DNA from: an uncultured Synechococcaceae cyanobacterium
GTDB lineage: Bacteria; Cyanobacteriota; Cyanobacteriia; PCC-6307; Cyanobiaceae
Direction of reading: 5' to 3'
DNA length: 61,310 nt
Assembly: GCA_902536065.1 (NCBI GenBank)
Contig: CACAVZ010000007.1
Location: 1 to 61,310 of the forward strand
The notes under the pieces are model-generated. The model was not told where the DNA came from and ran no database searches. It was given only the letters and a program-made list of their open reading frames with translations. Positions 1 to 16,488 of the stretch are shown piece by piece (positions within the stretch are counted from its first letter, which is position 1; every line of letters starts with the position of its first letter). Position numbers and translations under genes: made by a program.

Positions 1-37
1 GTAATTTTCTTTTGGGAACAATCTCTGGCTTAATCAT
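1..37 (-). CDS. 5' end of an unidentified gene downstream of rpoC2 (partial)
   Basis: An ATG at 37-35 on the minus strand opens a frame that runs off the window after twelve codons, reading MIKPEIVPKRKL. It lies 53 bases past the rpoC2 stop on the same strand, so it could be the last gene of the rpo operon. A GTG directly before it (40-38) is an alternative start. I see no Shine-Dalgarno sequence. The basic, proline-containing start resembles the N-terminal tails of some small picocyanobacterial high-light-inducible proteins, but that rests on memory of the family and twelve residues cannot prove it. Confidence 0.4.
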   Translation of the reverse strand, partial: MIKPEIVPKRKL

Positions 38-58
38 CACTTAAAAAATTAAAATTTA

Positions 59-73
59 TTCTAGTTACTAGAA
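59..73 (-). other. Short hairpin after rpoC2
   Basis: A perfect inverted repeat (arms TTCTAG and CTAGAA, three-base loop) lies between the rpoC2 stop and the next minus-strand ATG. In the minus-strand transcript it is followed by an AT-rich run rather than a clean U-tract, so it would be a weak terminator at best. It may be a processing or attenuation hairpin between rpoC2 and the downstream gene. Confidence 0.35.
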
Positions 74-90
74 ATGATAATAGATAATAT

Positions 91-4197
<4,107 letters not shown>

Positions 4198-4227
4198 TTA
4201 ATAAATGAAAATTGGTTTTTTTAAAGA

Positions 4228-6144
<1,917 letters not shown>

Positions 6145-6170
6145 TTAATTAAGGTTTTTTAAATGAGTAT

Positions 6171-9100
6171 TTAATCTTCCTCATATTCTGAGGTGCCAAG
6201 TGATTCGTAAGTCGGTCTAGATGGAGTATTTCTTCTAGGATTAATATCTTGCATTAAATCTACTTCTTTTCCTTCATCTGTATAAACTCCAATATCAAGA
6301 CCAAGTGATTGTAATTCTCTCATAAGAACTTTAAATGACTCAGGAGTTCCAGGCCTTGGGATAGGTTTTCCTTTTACTATTGCGTTTAAAGCTTCATTCC
6401 TTCCTTGCATATCATCAGATTTAACTGTTAATAGTTCCTGAAGAGTATATGCTGCTCCATAAGCTTCAAGCGCCCATACCTCCATTTCTCCGAGCCTTTG
6501 TCCACCTTGCTGAGCTTTACCACCCAAAGGTTGTTGTGTAACTAGTGAGTAAGGTCCTGTAGATCTAGCATGAATTTTATCATCAACCAGATGTACTAAC
6601 TTAAGGAAATGAGAGTATCCAACCGCAACTGGCTGATCAAAGGGTTCCCCTGTTCTACCATCTTTGAGTAATAACTTTCCAGGGTCCTTAGGATTGTAAA
6701 CCCATGCTTTACCTGGCTGTTTTGAAGCCTCTTCTAAAAATGCTTGAACAGTTTGATGAGATTTTTCAGCACCATACATTTCATCGAATGGAACAACTTT
6801 AACTCTACAATTTAAGTTTGAAGCTGCCCAGCCCATTAATAATTCAAAAACTTGACCTACGTTCATCCTGCTTGGGACTCCCAGAGGGTTAAGTACTATG
6901 TCTACAGGGGTTCCATCAGGTAAATACGGCATGTCTTCTCTAGGTAAAATTCTGCTTATAATTCCTTTATTACCATGCCTTCCTGCCATTTTGTCGCCAA
7001 CTTGGATTTTCCTTCTTTGAGCTACATAAACTCTAACAACCATGTTGGCTCCAGGAGGTAACTCATCACCTTGTTCTCTTGTGTAAATACGTACGTCCAA
7101 AACTCTTCCCTTTTCTGTTTTAGGAACCCTCAAGGAGTTATCCCTAACGTCTCTAGCTTTTTCACCGAAAATCGCTCTTAGAAGTTTTTCTTCAGGTGGC
7201 TGGTCGGATTCCCCTTTTGGAGTAACTTTTCCTACAAGAATATCTCCACTTTCGACAAAAGCTCCAATTCTAATTATTCCCATCTCATCAAGATTATTTA
7301 AGCTTTCTTCAGAAATGTTAGGAATCTCTCTAGTTATTTCTTCGGGCCCTAGCTTTGTTTGTCTCGCCTCAATTTCGTATTTTTCGATATGTACTGATGT
7401 ATATAGATCATCAGTTACCATCCTTTCGCTTACAAGAATTGCATCTTCGTAGTTGTAGCCCTCCCATGGCATGTATGCAATTAAGACATTCTGACCAAGT
7501 GCGATTTCTCCTCCTTCACATGCCGACCCATCTGCTAAAACTTGCCCAGAAATTACTTGATCTCCAATTTTTACAATGGGTCTTTGGTTTAAGCAAGTAT
7601 CTTGATTTGATCTTTGATATTTTTGAAGATAATGAAAATGTTCATTACCTTCTTCATCTTTAACAATAATCTCATTAGCATCCACATATGATACTGTTCC
7701 ATTGACCTTTGTTATCGGAACCATTCCAGAGTCTCTAGCAACTTGAGATTCTAAACCTGTACCAACTAATGGACGTTCTGGTCTAAGCAACGGGACAGCT
7801 TGGCGTTGCATATTAGATCCCATTAGAGCCCTATTGGCATCATCATGTTCCAAAAAAGGGATTAGTGAGGTCGCAACTGAAATTACTTGAACTGGGGAAA
7901 GTTGGACATAATCAACTTGGTGGGGAGGTACTTTTTCAAAATCTTGTCTATATCTTACGGGAATAAGATTTGCGAGTATATTTCCATCTTTGTCAGTTGC
8001 CACATCTCCTGGAGCTACCCTACACTCATCTTCTAAATCAGCGGATAGATAAACAGGATTTCCTTCTTTACAAACCCTACCGTTATTAACCCTCCAAAAA
8101 GGAGTTTCAATAAAACCATACTCATTCACCCTAGCATGAGTAGCCAAAGAATTTATAAGTCCTGCATTAGGACCTTCAGGAGTCTCAATGGGACACAATC
8201 TTCCATAATGAGATGGATGAATATCTCTTACTGCAAAGCCTGCTCTTTCTCGCGTTAAGCCTCCAGGTCCCAAGGCTGAGATTCTTCTCTTGTGGGTTAA
8301 TTCAGCTAAAGGATTAGTTTGATCCATAAATTGACTTAATTGACTTGAGCCAAAAAACTCCTTTATGGCAGCAACTAAAGGTTTAGGATTGACTAGTTGA
8401 GCAGGAGTAAGAGAATCTGTTTCTCCAACAGTCATCCTTTCCTTAATAATTCTCTCCAAACGGTTAAGTCCAACTCTGACTTGATTTTGAAGAAGCTCTC
8501 CAACAGATCTGACTCTTCGATTACCAAGGTGATCAATATCATCCAAGCTTGCACCACCAACATCCAATTCTAGGTTGATTAAGTAATCAATGGTAGAAAG
8601 AACATCTTCATGAGTAAGTGTTCTCACGTCATCTGGTACTGTAAGCCTCAATTTTTTATTTATTTTATATCTACCAACTCGACCTAAATCATATCTTTTG
8701 GGATCAAAAAATCTACTATGTAAGAGTTGTTGTCCACCAGAAACAGAGGGTGGTTCTCCGGGGCGTAGTTTCTTGTACAGTTCAAGTAAAGCCTGATCTT
8801 CTGAAGTTATACCATCATCATTAGCTGAATCAATTGAATTTTGGTAAAATTCAGGATGTCTAAGTTTATCGACTACATCATTATCAGAAAGGCCCATAGC
8901 TCTCATAAGGACATGGGCATTAATTTTTCTGGTCTTATCAACTCTTACAAAAAGTAAGTTATTTTTATCAGTCTCAAATTTTAACCATGCACCTCTATTA
9001 GGGATAACACTTGCGTTGTAAGTTCTTCTACCATTTTTATCCTGTTCATCTTTGAAATAAACTCCTGGACTTCGAACAATTTGATTAACAATTACTCTTT

Positions 9101-9464
9101 CAGCACCATTAATAATGAAAGTTCCTCTTTCTGTCATTAATGGTAGTTCCCCAATAAATACTTCTTGTTCTTTTATTTCCCCTGTCTCTTTATTGATTAA
9201 TCTACAAGTTACATACATTTGGGAGGCAAATGTTGCATCTCTTCTTTTTGCCTCCTCAACATCATGTCTAGGCCTTTTTAACCTGTACTCTTCTCCAATA
9301 AAATGTAATTCTAACTTACCTGTGTAATCAGATATGGGAGAAAAGTTTTGTAATTCCTCTATTAAACCCTTTTCCAAAAACCATTTAAAGCTTGCTCTTT
9401 GTACTTCAACTAAATCTGGTAGATAAGTAGCTGTTTTTGCTACCTGTAAAGCGCTACTGCTCAT
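6171..9464 (-). CDS. rpoB: DNA-directed RNA polymerase subunit beta, RpoB
   Basis: Beta subunit of the core polymerase; 1097 residues, the compact size usual for cyanobacteria. Recognisable blocks are the fork loop ([19 protein letters not shown]), the catalytic-region lysines in GRHGNKG (around residue 825) and the C-terminal switch/clamp region ([18 protein letters not shown]). It is the first gene of the rpoB-C1-C2 operon. Its 234-base upstream region contains an 18-bp perfect palindrome (annotated separately). Confidence 0.98.
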   Translation of the reverse strand: MSSSALQVAKTATYLPDLVEVQRASFKWFLEKGLIEELQNFSPISDYTGKLELHFIGEEYRLKRPRHDVEEAKRRDATFASQMYVTCRLINKETGEIKEQEVFIGELPLMTERGTFIINGAERVIVNQIVRSPGVYFKDEQDKNGRRTYNASVIPNRGAWLKFETDKNNLLFVRVDKTRKINAHVLMRAMGLSDNDVVDKLRHPEFYQNSIDSANDDGITSEDQALLELYKKLRPGEPPSVSGGQQLLHSRFFDPKRYDLGRVGRYKINKKLRLTVPDDVRTLTHEDVLSTIDYLINLELDVGGASLDDIDHLGNRRVRSVGELLQNQVRVGLNRLERIIKERMTVGETDSLTPAQLVNPKPLVAAIKEFFGSSQLSQFMDQTNPLAELTHKRRISALGPGGLTRERAGFAVRDIHPSHYGRLCPIETPEGPNAGLINSLATHARVNEYGFIETPFWRVNNGRVCKEGNPVYLSADLEDECRVAPGDVATDKDGNILANLIPVRYRQDFEKVPPHQVDYVQLSPVQVISVATSLIPFLEHDDANRALMGSNMQRQAVPLLRPERPLVGTGLESQVARDSGMVPITKVNGTVSYVDANEIIVKDEEGNEHFHYLQKYQRSNQDTCLNQRPIVKIGDQVISGQVLADGSACEGGEIALGQNVLIAYMPWEGYNYEDAILVSERMVTDDLYTSVHIEKYEIEARQTKLGPEEITREIPNISEESLNNLDEMGIIRIGAFVESGDILVGKVTPKGESDQPPEEKLLRAIFGEKARDVRDNSLRVPKTEKGRVLDVRIYTREQGDELPPGANMVVRVYVAQRRKIQVGDKMAGRHGNKGIISRILPREDMPYLPDGTPVDIVLNPLGVPSRMNVGQVFELLMGWAASNLNCRVKVVPFDEMYGAEKSHQTVQAFLEEASKQPGKAWVYNPKDPGKLLLKDGRTGEPFDQPVAVGYSHFLKLVHLVDDKIHARSTGPYSLVTQQPLGGKAQQGGQRLGEMEVWALEAYGAAYTLQELLTVKSDDMQGRNEALNAIVKGKPIPRPGTPESFKVLMRELQSLGLDIGVYTDEGKEVDLMQDINPRRNTPSRPTYESLGTSEYEED

Positions 9465-9508
9465 CCAAGAAAACCTGCGATTTGTGAGATTTAATATTTA
9501 CTTTAAAT

Positions 9509-9526
9509 CAACTAAATATTTAGTTG
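9509..9526. promoter_or_regulatory. 18-bp perfect palindrome upstream of rpoB
   Basis: CAACTAAATATTTAGTTG is fully self-complementary and centred about 53 bases before the rpoB ATG, in the tatD-rpoB gap. A second, weaker dyad (AACGG, eight bases, CCGTT) lies at about 9615-9632. In such AT-rich DNA short palindromes arise by chance, but one of 18 bp with GC ends beside the RNA polymerase operon may be an operator or a 5'-UTR hairpin. No regulator is assigned. Confidence 0.35.
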
Positions 9527-9698
9527 TTTAACTTTCCTTTCAATTTAAAAGCAATGATTAAATCAAGATTTCAACAAAAAATTAATTTAATAAAAACTAA
9601 AAAACTGAACTTAACGGACATAAAACCGTTACATTAGGTGGTTAAAACTAAAAAATTAAGAAAATTTCCAGTAATTCCTAATATTAGCAGTTTTTGTG

Positions 9699-10493
9699 TC
9701 AACTTAACAAGTCAAACTTAAACAATTCTTCAGCATTCTTGGAAGACTCTTTGGCAATTGTAGTTAAATTCGTAGATCTTAACTGAGCCATAAAATTAGC
9801 CACATTTTCAACAAATGCAGGTTCATTTCTTTTACCCCTATGAGGAACAGGTGCTAAAAAGGGTGAGTCAGTTTCAATTAAATATTTATCTTTAGGGACT
9901 ATTTTGGCACACTCATGAATATCATATGCTTTTGGGAAAGTCACTATTCCACTAAAACTGATATAAAAACCAAGATCCAAGAATTGCTTCATTTCTTTTG
10001 GGGTTCCCGTCCAACAATGTAGAACACCTTTAGGACATTTACCATCTTTAGAGAGGCCATCACATATCTCGATCATTTCATTTGCAGCGTCTCTGCAATG
10101 GATAATTACAGGCAAATCAAGTTCAAAGGCTAGCTCCATTTGTGGTAGAAGAGCATCAATTTGCTGATTCTTATTTTCACATTTAAAGAAATCTAAGCCT
10201 AGTTCTCCAATAGCTACGACTCTTATATCTTCTTGTGCTGAGCTTCTTAAAATAGATTTAGAGTTTATATTCCATTTATTTGCTTCTAGAGGATGCAAAC
10301 CTACTGAATAATAAATTTCATCAAATTCATGAGATATTTTTTTTAATTTTGGGATTTCTTTTATTTCACAACAAGCATGAACCAGTTTTTTTACACCACT
10401 TGTGCGCAATCTTGAAACAACATCATTAAGATCTTTCTCAAAATTTTCAAATATCAAATGACAGTGGGAGTCTATGAGTTCAACATCGCTCAT
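9699..10493 (-). CDS. TatD family metal-dependent hydrolase (putative DNase)
   Basis: A 264-residue TIM-barrel hydrolase of the TatD/YcfH family. The metal-binding HxH lies near the N-terminus (DSHCH, H10 and H12); further family motifs are GELGLDFF, PVIIHCRDA, GVLHCWTG and the terminal IETDSPFLAPVPHRGKRNEP. Family members are 3'-5' exonucleases or deoxyribonucleases using two divalent metals. It follows rpsT on the minus strand with a 17-base gap, so the two are probably co-transcribed. The exact substrate in this organism is not known from sequence. Confidence 0.93.
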   Translation of the reverse strand: MSDVELIDSHCHLIFENFEKDLNDVVSRLRTSGVKKLVHACCEIKEIPKLKKISHEFDEIYYSVGLHPLEANKWNINSKSILRSSAQEDIRVVAIGELGLDFFKCENKNQQIDALLPQMELAFELDLPVIIHCRDAANEMIEICDGLSKDGKCPKGVLHCWTGTPKEMKQFLDLGFYISFSGIVTFPKAYDIHECAKIVPKDKYLIETDSPFLAPVPHRGKRNEPAFVENVANFMAQLRSTNLTTIAKESSKNAEELFKFDLLS

Positions 10494-10510
10494 AATTAAG
10501 ATCCGACTTC

Positions 10511-10804
10511 TTAGTTTGAAGAGAGAATAGTTTTTACAAATTTATTAATTTTTGATTTTTTATTCGCCCCATTATTCTTGTGTAGAACATTATTTTTAAC
10601 TGCTTTATCAATTATGCTAAAAGCTTTATTAAGACTAGCTTTAATTAAATTTTTATTATCTTCATTAGGTTCTTTTTTATATATTTCACAATTTTCTAGT
10701 GTCTTTTTTGTCAAAGTTCTGACTGTAGATTTGTATGATTTATTAATTAAACGATTTCTTTCTGCAATTAGTATTCTCTTTTTTGCTGATTTGTTATTTG
10801 CCAC
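10511..10804 (-). CDS. rpsT: 30S ribosomal protein S20
   Basis: Small basic 16S-rRNA-binding protein. I place the start at a GTG (10804-10802), giving 97 residues that begin (M)ANNKSAKKRI, which is the usual S20 N-terminus. An upstream ATG at 10861 would add 19 hydrophobic, non-conserved residues and is unlikely. The body shows the expected helical pattern of Lys/Arg with the AFSIIDKAVKNNVLHKNN segment. It precedes tatD on the minus strand and is divergent from hisD. Confidence 0.93.
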   Translation of the reverse strand: MANNKSAKKRILIAERNRLINKSYKSTVRTLTKKTLENCEIYKKEPNEDNKNLIKASLNKAFSIIDKAVKNNVLHKNNGANKKSKINKFVKTILSSN

Positions 10805-10927
10805 AGAGGAAAATTTAATTATTAGATCATTATCATAACAAATTAATCGACTACTTATCAATAATATATAATTTATAAAGGCGAATAAATTTAGGTCTTG
10901 TGACTTTCAATTTAAAAAATTAAGAAT

Positions 10928-12214
10928 ATGAAGATCATAAATAATAAAAAAGGAGCAATTAAAGAGTTAAAAAGGATTTCTACTCGAACTACTTTAGAGA
11001 ACAATAACAAAATTAATGCGACTGTCGAAAAAATTCTTAAAGAGGTTAAAACCTATGGCGATAAAGCTGTTGAAAAATATACAAAAAAGTTTGATGGTTT
11101 CAATCCTAGCCCTATGCAAGTTTGCGCTAATGACTTAAAGAAAGCATGGGATGAAATTGATAGTAGTTTGAAACGCTCTCTTGAGGTAGCCCACAATAGA
11201 ATTAAAAAATTCCATGAGAAAGAAATTCCATCATCTTTCACTATAGAAGGTGAGCATGGTGATAAAGTCCAAAGGAGATGGAGACCAGTCAAAAATGCAG
11301 GAATTTATATCCCTGGAGGTAGAGCCGCATATCCAAGTACTGTATTAATGAATGCCATACCAGCAAAAGTGGCAGGAGTTGAGGAAATTATAATGGTATC
11401 TCCTGGGAATACAGATGGAAGAATTAATAAAACTGTTTTAGCTGCAGCTCACTTATCAGGGATCGATAAAGTATTCAGAATAGGTGGGGCTCAAGCAATT
11501 GGCGCTTTAGCATTTGGCACAAATCAAATCAATAAAGTTGATGTTATTTCTGGTCCAGGGAATATCTATGTAACTACTGCAAAAAAACTAATATATGGCT
11601 CAACAGGAATTGATTCCTTAGCTGGGCCAAGTGAAATATTAATAATAGCTGATGACACAGCTCAAAGCACTCATATAGCATCTGATTTGCTTGCCCAAGC
11701 AGAACATGATCCTTTAGCTTCTTCAATACTCTTAACAACATCAAAGAGCCAAGCTAAAGAAGTTTTAGAAGAAATTTATAAAACAATAAATAATCATCCT
11801 AGAAAAGAAATTTGTATACAATCAATTAAAAATTGGGGTTTAATTGTTATATGCGAAAATTATGAATCATGTATAGAACTGAGCAATAACTTTGCTCCAG
11901 AGCACCTAGAAATATTAACCTTTGATCCAAAAAAAATTCTTGAAGGTATTGAGAATGCAGGAGCAATATTTTTAGGGAAATGGACACCCGAAGCAGTAGG
12001 AGATTACCTGGCTGGACCTAATCATACATTACCTACATCAGGAAATTCCAGATTTAGTGGTTCTTTGGGTGTAGAAACTTTTATGAAAAATACTTCAATA
12101 ATAGAGTTTAATGAAAAAAGTTTAAAAGTTAACAGTCTTGATATTGTCAATCTTGCTGATAGTGAGGGGTTACACAGTCATGCAAATTCAGTAAAATTGA
12201 GATTCAAAGATTAG
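10928..12214 (+). CDS. hisD: Histidinol dehydrogenase
   Basis: Catalyses the last two steps of histidine synthesis, the NAD-dependent four-electron oxidation of L-histidinol to L-histidine. The 428 residues contain the family signature region ([16 protein letters not shown], then [11 protein letters not shown]), the zinc/catalytic region [11 protein letters not shown] and the late FAPEHLEI and [11 protein letters not shown] motifs. The gene stands alone on the plus strand. Its last 11 bases overlap the 3' end of convergent rpiA, an example of the tight packing here. Confidence 0.97.
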   Translation: MKIINNKKGAIKELKRISTRTTLENNNKINATVEKILKEVKTYGDKAVEKYTKKFDGFNPSPMQVCANDLKKAWDEIDSSLKRSLEVAHNRIKKFHEKEIPSSFTIEGEHGDKVQRRWRPVKNAGIYIPGGRAAYPSTVLMNAIPAKVAGVEEIIMVSPGNTDGRINKTVLAAAHLSGIDKVFRIGGAQAIGALAFGTNQINKVDVISGPGNIYVTTAKKLIYGSTGIDSLAGPSEILIIADDTAQSTHIASDLLAQAEHDPLASSILLTTSKSQAKEVLEEIYKTINNHPRKEICIQSIKNWGLIVICENYESCIELSNNFAPEHLEILTFDPKKILEGIENAGAIFLGKWTPEAVGDYLAGPNHTLPTSGNSRFSGSLGVETFMKNTSIIEFNEKSLKVNSLDIVNLADSEGLHSHANSVKLRFKD

Positions 12215-12923
12215 TCAACTTTTGGGGAGAATAAACAACTGGTATATCATTTTCAATTTTACCAACCAATACTTTGTCAGCGAGGTCAACAAATAAACCG
12301 TTTTCTAATACTCCTGGAATATTATTAATTCTCATTTCTATGTCTTTAGGATTCTTAATCCCATTATTAAAAAATACATCCAAAATCAAGTTGCCCTGAT
12401 CAGTAACAACTGGACCAGCTTTTTTTGTTGCCATTCTTAATGTTGAATTACCATTCATTTCTGAAATTATATCTTGAACTTGCTTCCAGGAATTTGGAAG
12501 AACTTCTACAGGTAAAGGGAAAGATTGATTCAAATTTTGAACCAGTTTAGTTTCATCTATAACGATTAACAAATTATTAGCTTTAGATGCAACTAACTTT
12601 TCTCTAACATGGCATGCTCCTCCTCCTTTTATTAGTTGAAAACCTGGATCGACTTCATCTGCTCCATCAATTGCTAAATCTATTTGAGATACAGAAGCCA
12701 AATCAATAAGGGGGATATTGAGTTCGAGCGCTAAAACTTCAGACTGAAACGAAGTTGGAACACCTTTTATATTTTGTAATTTTCCAGAGCGAATTTCATC
12801 GGCGAGGCTTTTAATCATAAGCGCAGCTGTAGATCCAGATCCTAATCCAAGTACCATGTCATTTTTAACTTCCTTAATTGCTGCATCAGCAACTATTTGT
12901 TTCATTTGAGTCTGTGAATCCAA
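12204..12923 (-). CDS. rpiA: Ribose-5-phosphate isomerase A
   Basis: Interconverts ribose-5-phosphate and ribulose-5-phosphate in the Calvin and pentose-phosphate pathways. The 239-residue protein has the phosphate-binding [10 protein letters not shown] loop near residue 26, the DGADEVD catalytic motif and [14 protein letters not shown], all diagnostic of RpiA rather than RpiB. It lies 44 bases downstream of the HtrA-like protease on the minus strand and overlaps the end of hisD by 11 bases. Confidence 0.96.
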   Translation of the reverse strand: MDSQTQMKQIVADAAIKEVKNDMVLGLGSGSTAALMIKSLADEIRSGKLQNIKGVPTSFQSEVLALELNIPLIDLASVSQIDLAIDGADEVDPGFQLIKGGGACHVREKLVASKANNLLIVIDETKLVQNLNQSFPLPVEVLPNSWKQVQDIISEMNGNSTLRMATKKAGPVVTDQGNLILDVFFNNGIKNPKDIEMRINNIPGVLENGLFVDLADKVLVGKIENDIPVVYSPQKLTNL

Positions 12924-12967
12924 AATCTTTTTCTAAGTTTATAGATTATTAAATTTCAATGGGTGCT

Positions 12968-14125
<1,158 letters not shown>

Positions 14126-14254
14126 CTAAATCTAATTGAAGAAATTTATATTTGTTGTTTTTTTGTTTACATCCATAAAATACAAATTTTTAAATTTTTT
14201 TATTTAAAAACTTTTTCATGTAAAAATGAACTTAAATAACTTTTGATAACAAAT

Positions 14255-14722
14255 TTGTATAAAGAGAACAAATATTGTCTTGAAATTCTATTAAAAAAAG
14301 TTGCTAATGAATGGGATTTCGAAATTTGCAGTTTAAATTTACGAACGAATAAAAATCCAATAGTTATTGAAATAATTATTAAAAAAACCAATGGAGATGA
14401 TATTACGATAGAAGATTGTGCAAAATTTAATACCCCAGTATCTGACGAAATAGAAAAATCAAATCTTTTAAATTGTTCATATGTTTTAGAAATTAGTAGT
14501 CAAGGGGTCAGTGATGAATTAACCTCAGAGAGAGACTTCAAAACTTTTAAGGGTTTTCCCGTTAATGTTGAGCTAAACCAAAAGAATTCAAAAAAAGAAT
14601 TTCTGAATGGTTTACTTTATGAAAAGACTAAAGATTATTTAGCCATTAACATTAAAGGTAAAATTAAAAAAATACCTATTGATGAAGTTCTTAAGATTAA
14701 TCTTTGTACATTAAAAGATTAA
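14255..14722 (+). CDS. rimP: Ribosome maturation factor RimP
   Basis: Assists 30S subunit assembly. The conserved core ([28 protein letters not shown], then the C-terminal SH3-like segment) identifies RimP. No ATG is available at the 5' end. I choose the TTG at 14255 ([14 protein letters not shown]), giving 155 residues, because the family normally starts just before this charged helix; a second TTG at 14243 would add four residues. It opens the rimP-nusA-ylxR-infB operon, an arrangement widely conserved in bacteria. Confidence 0.92.
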   Translation: MYKENKYCLEILLKKVANEWDFEICSLNLRTNKNPIVIEIIIKKTNGDDITIEDCAKFNTPVSDEIEKSNLLNCSYVLEISSQGVSDELTSERDFKTFKGFPVNVELNQKNSKKEFLNGLLYEKTKDYLAINIKGKIKKIPIDEVLKINLCTLKD

Positions 14723-14758
14723 TTATTTCTCAAACATTATTCAATTTTTCCATCATAG

Positions 14759-16162
14759 ATGGCATTAGTTATTCTCCCCGGTTTAAACAATCTCATTGAA
14801 GACATTAGCGAGGAAAAAAAGTTACCTCCTAATATCGTGGAAGTTGCTTTGCGCGAAGCTTTATTAAAAGGTTATGAAAAATATAGAAGAACTTTTTATA
14901 TTGGGATTAACGAAGATCCATTTGATGAAGAATACTTTAGTAATTTTGATGTTGGATTGGATCTAGAAGAAGAAGGATACAGAATACTGGCAAGTAAAAT
15001 AATTGTTGAAGAAGTTGAAAGTGAAGATCATCAGATCTCCTTATTGGAAGTGAAACAAGTTGCTGATGATGCACAAATTGGTGACACAGTTGTTTTAGAC
15101 GTCACTCCAGAAAAAGAAGATTTTGGGAGAATGGCGGCTTCAACAACGAAGCAAGTTTTAGCCCAAAAATTAAGAGATCAACAACGCAGAATGATCCAAG
15201 AAGAATTTGCAGATTTGGAGGATCCTGTTTTAACAGCTAGGGTTATAAGATTTGAAAGACAATCTGTAATCATGGGAGTTAGTTCGGGTATCGGCAGACC
15301 TGAGGTAGAAGCAGAACTTCCAAAAAGGGATCAATTGCCAAATGATAACTATAGAGCTAATGCAACTTTTAAAGTATTTTTGAAAGAAGTTAGCGAAATA
15401 GCTAGAAAAGGACCACAACTTTTTGTAAGTAGAGCAAATGCTGGTTTGGTCGTTTATTTATTTGAAAACGAAGTCCCTGAAATTCAAGAGGGCACGGTAA
15501 AAATTGTTGCTGTATCAAGAGAAGCAAATCCTCCTTCAAGGGCTGTTGGTCCAAGAACTAAAGTAGCTGTTGATAGTGTTGAAAAAGAAGTTGATCCCGT
15601 TGGTGCTTGCATTGGTGCTCGAGGAGCAAGAATTCAACAGGTTGTTAATGAATTAAGAGGAGAAAAAATTGATGTTATTAAGTGGTCATCTGATCCAATC
15701 CAGTATATTTTAAACTCTTTAAGTCCTGCAAAAGTAGATCTAGTAAGATTAGTTGATCCTGAAGGACAACACGCGCACGTATTGGTTCCGCCTGATCAAT
15801 TGAGCCTCGCAATTGGTAGAGAAGGTCAAAATGTGAGACTCGCTGCAAGATTAACTGGTTGGAAGATTGATGTTAAAAACTCACATGAATATGATCAGGA
15901 AGCAGAAGATGCAGCAGTCTCTGAATTAATCATTCAAAGGGAAGATGAAGAGAATCTCCAGAGAGAAGCCGTTTTAAGATTAGAAGCAGAACAAGCTGAA
16001 AGAGCTGCAGAAGACGCTAGATTAAGAGAGCTTTATCCCCTTCCTGAAGATGACCAAGACTATGAAGAAGAACAATACGAGGAGGAGCCAACTTTAGAGA
16101 ATGTTCAACAAGATACTTTTCAAGACAATGAAATATTGACAAAAGAGGAGAGAAAACGGTGA
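14759..16162 (+). CDS. nusA: Transcription termination/antitermination factor NusA
   Basis: RNA polymerase-binding elongation factor controlling pausing, termination and antitermination; 467 residues. Domains in order are an N-terminal polymerase-binding domain (1-125), an S1 domain (about 135-200) and two KH domains (GACIGARGARIQ near 281 and LSLAIGREGQNVRLA near 348). A charged, strongly acidic tail ends the protein and appears to stand in place of E. coli-type C-terminal repeats. The stop overlaps the ylxR GTG start by four bases (GTGA), implying translational coupling. Confidence 0.97.
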   Translation: MALVILPGLNNLIEDISEEKKLPPNIVEVALREALLKGYEKYRRTFYIGINEDPFDEEYFSNFDVGLDLEEEGYRILASKIIVEEVESEDHQISLLEVKQVADDAQIGDTVVLDVTPEKEDFGRMAASTTKQVLAQKLRDQQRRMIQEEFADLEDPVLTARVIRFERQSVIMGVSSGIGRPEVEAELPKRDQLPNDNYRANATFKVFLKEVSEIARKGPQLFVSRANAGLVVYLFENEVPEIQEGTVKIVAVSREANPPSRAVGPRTKVAVDSVEKEVDPVGACIGARGARIQQVVNELRGEKIDVIKWSSDPIQYILNSLSPAKVDLVRLVDPEGQHAHVLVPPDQLSLAIGREGQNVRLAARLTGWKIDVKNSHEYDQEAEDAAVSELIIQREDEENLQREAVLRLEAEQAERAAEDARLRELYPLPEDDQDYEEEQYEEEPTLENVQQDTFQDNEILTKEERKR

Positions 16163-16440
16163 AACAACAAACTCCTGTTATGCGTATATGTATTTCATGT
16201 AGAAAAACTTATGACAGGAATAATCTTTTCAAGATTACCAAAGATTACAAGCAAGGTATTATTTTTCAAAAAGGAATGGGGCGTTCAGCTTACATTTGCA
16301 AATCAAAAAAATGTTATACAGATTCCAAGATCAAAAAGAAGATTCAAAAAGCTTTAAAAACATCATTAGAAGCTGATTTTATTGACTTTTTTGAAAAAGA
16401 AATTGCAAGCTTTAATGACAATCCCAATAAGAGAATATAA
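16159..16440 (+). CDS. ylxR: YlxR-family RNA-binding protein
   Basis: A 93-residue member of the YlxR/DUF448 family encoded between nusA and infB in many bacteria. The N-terminal CISCRK motif and the later CKSKKC form a four-cysteine pattern. The conserved GRSAYIC segment and the Lys-rich surface fit nucleic-acid binding. The start is a GTG overlapping the nusA stop by four bases, with a purine-rich GAGGAG just upstream inside nusA. Function in cyanobacteria is not established. Confidence 0.9.
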   Translation: MKQQTPVMRICISCRKTYDRNNLFKITKDYKQGIIFQKGMGRSAYICKSKKCYTDSKIKKKIQKALKTSLEADFIDFFEKEIASFNDNPNKRI

Positions 16441-16488
16441 TAAAAATAAATTCTCTTTCAAATTAAAAGAGTAAAATCAGACTATTTA

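Noticed and set aside
7355-7663. A 102-codon plus-strand frame inside rpoB
   Set aside because: It is antisense to a conserved part of rpoB, has no recognisable domain and arises from the codon pattern of the real gene. Other antisense frames within rpoC2, infB, psaA and glsF were rejected for the same reason.
10805-10861. Upstream ATG for rpsT
   Set aside because: It would prepend 19 residues before the canonical (M)ANNKSAKKR start of S20; the GTG at 10804 is preferred.
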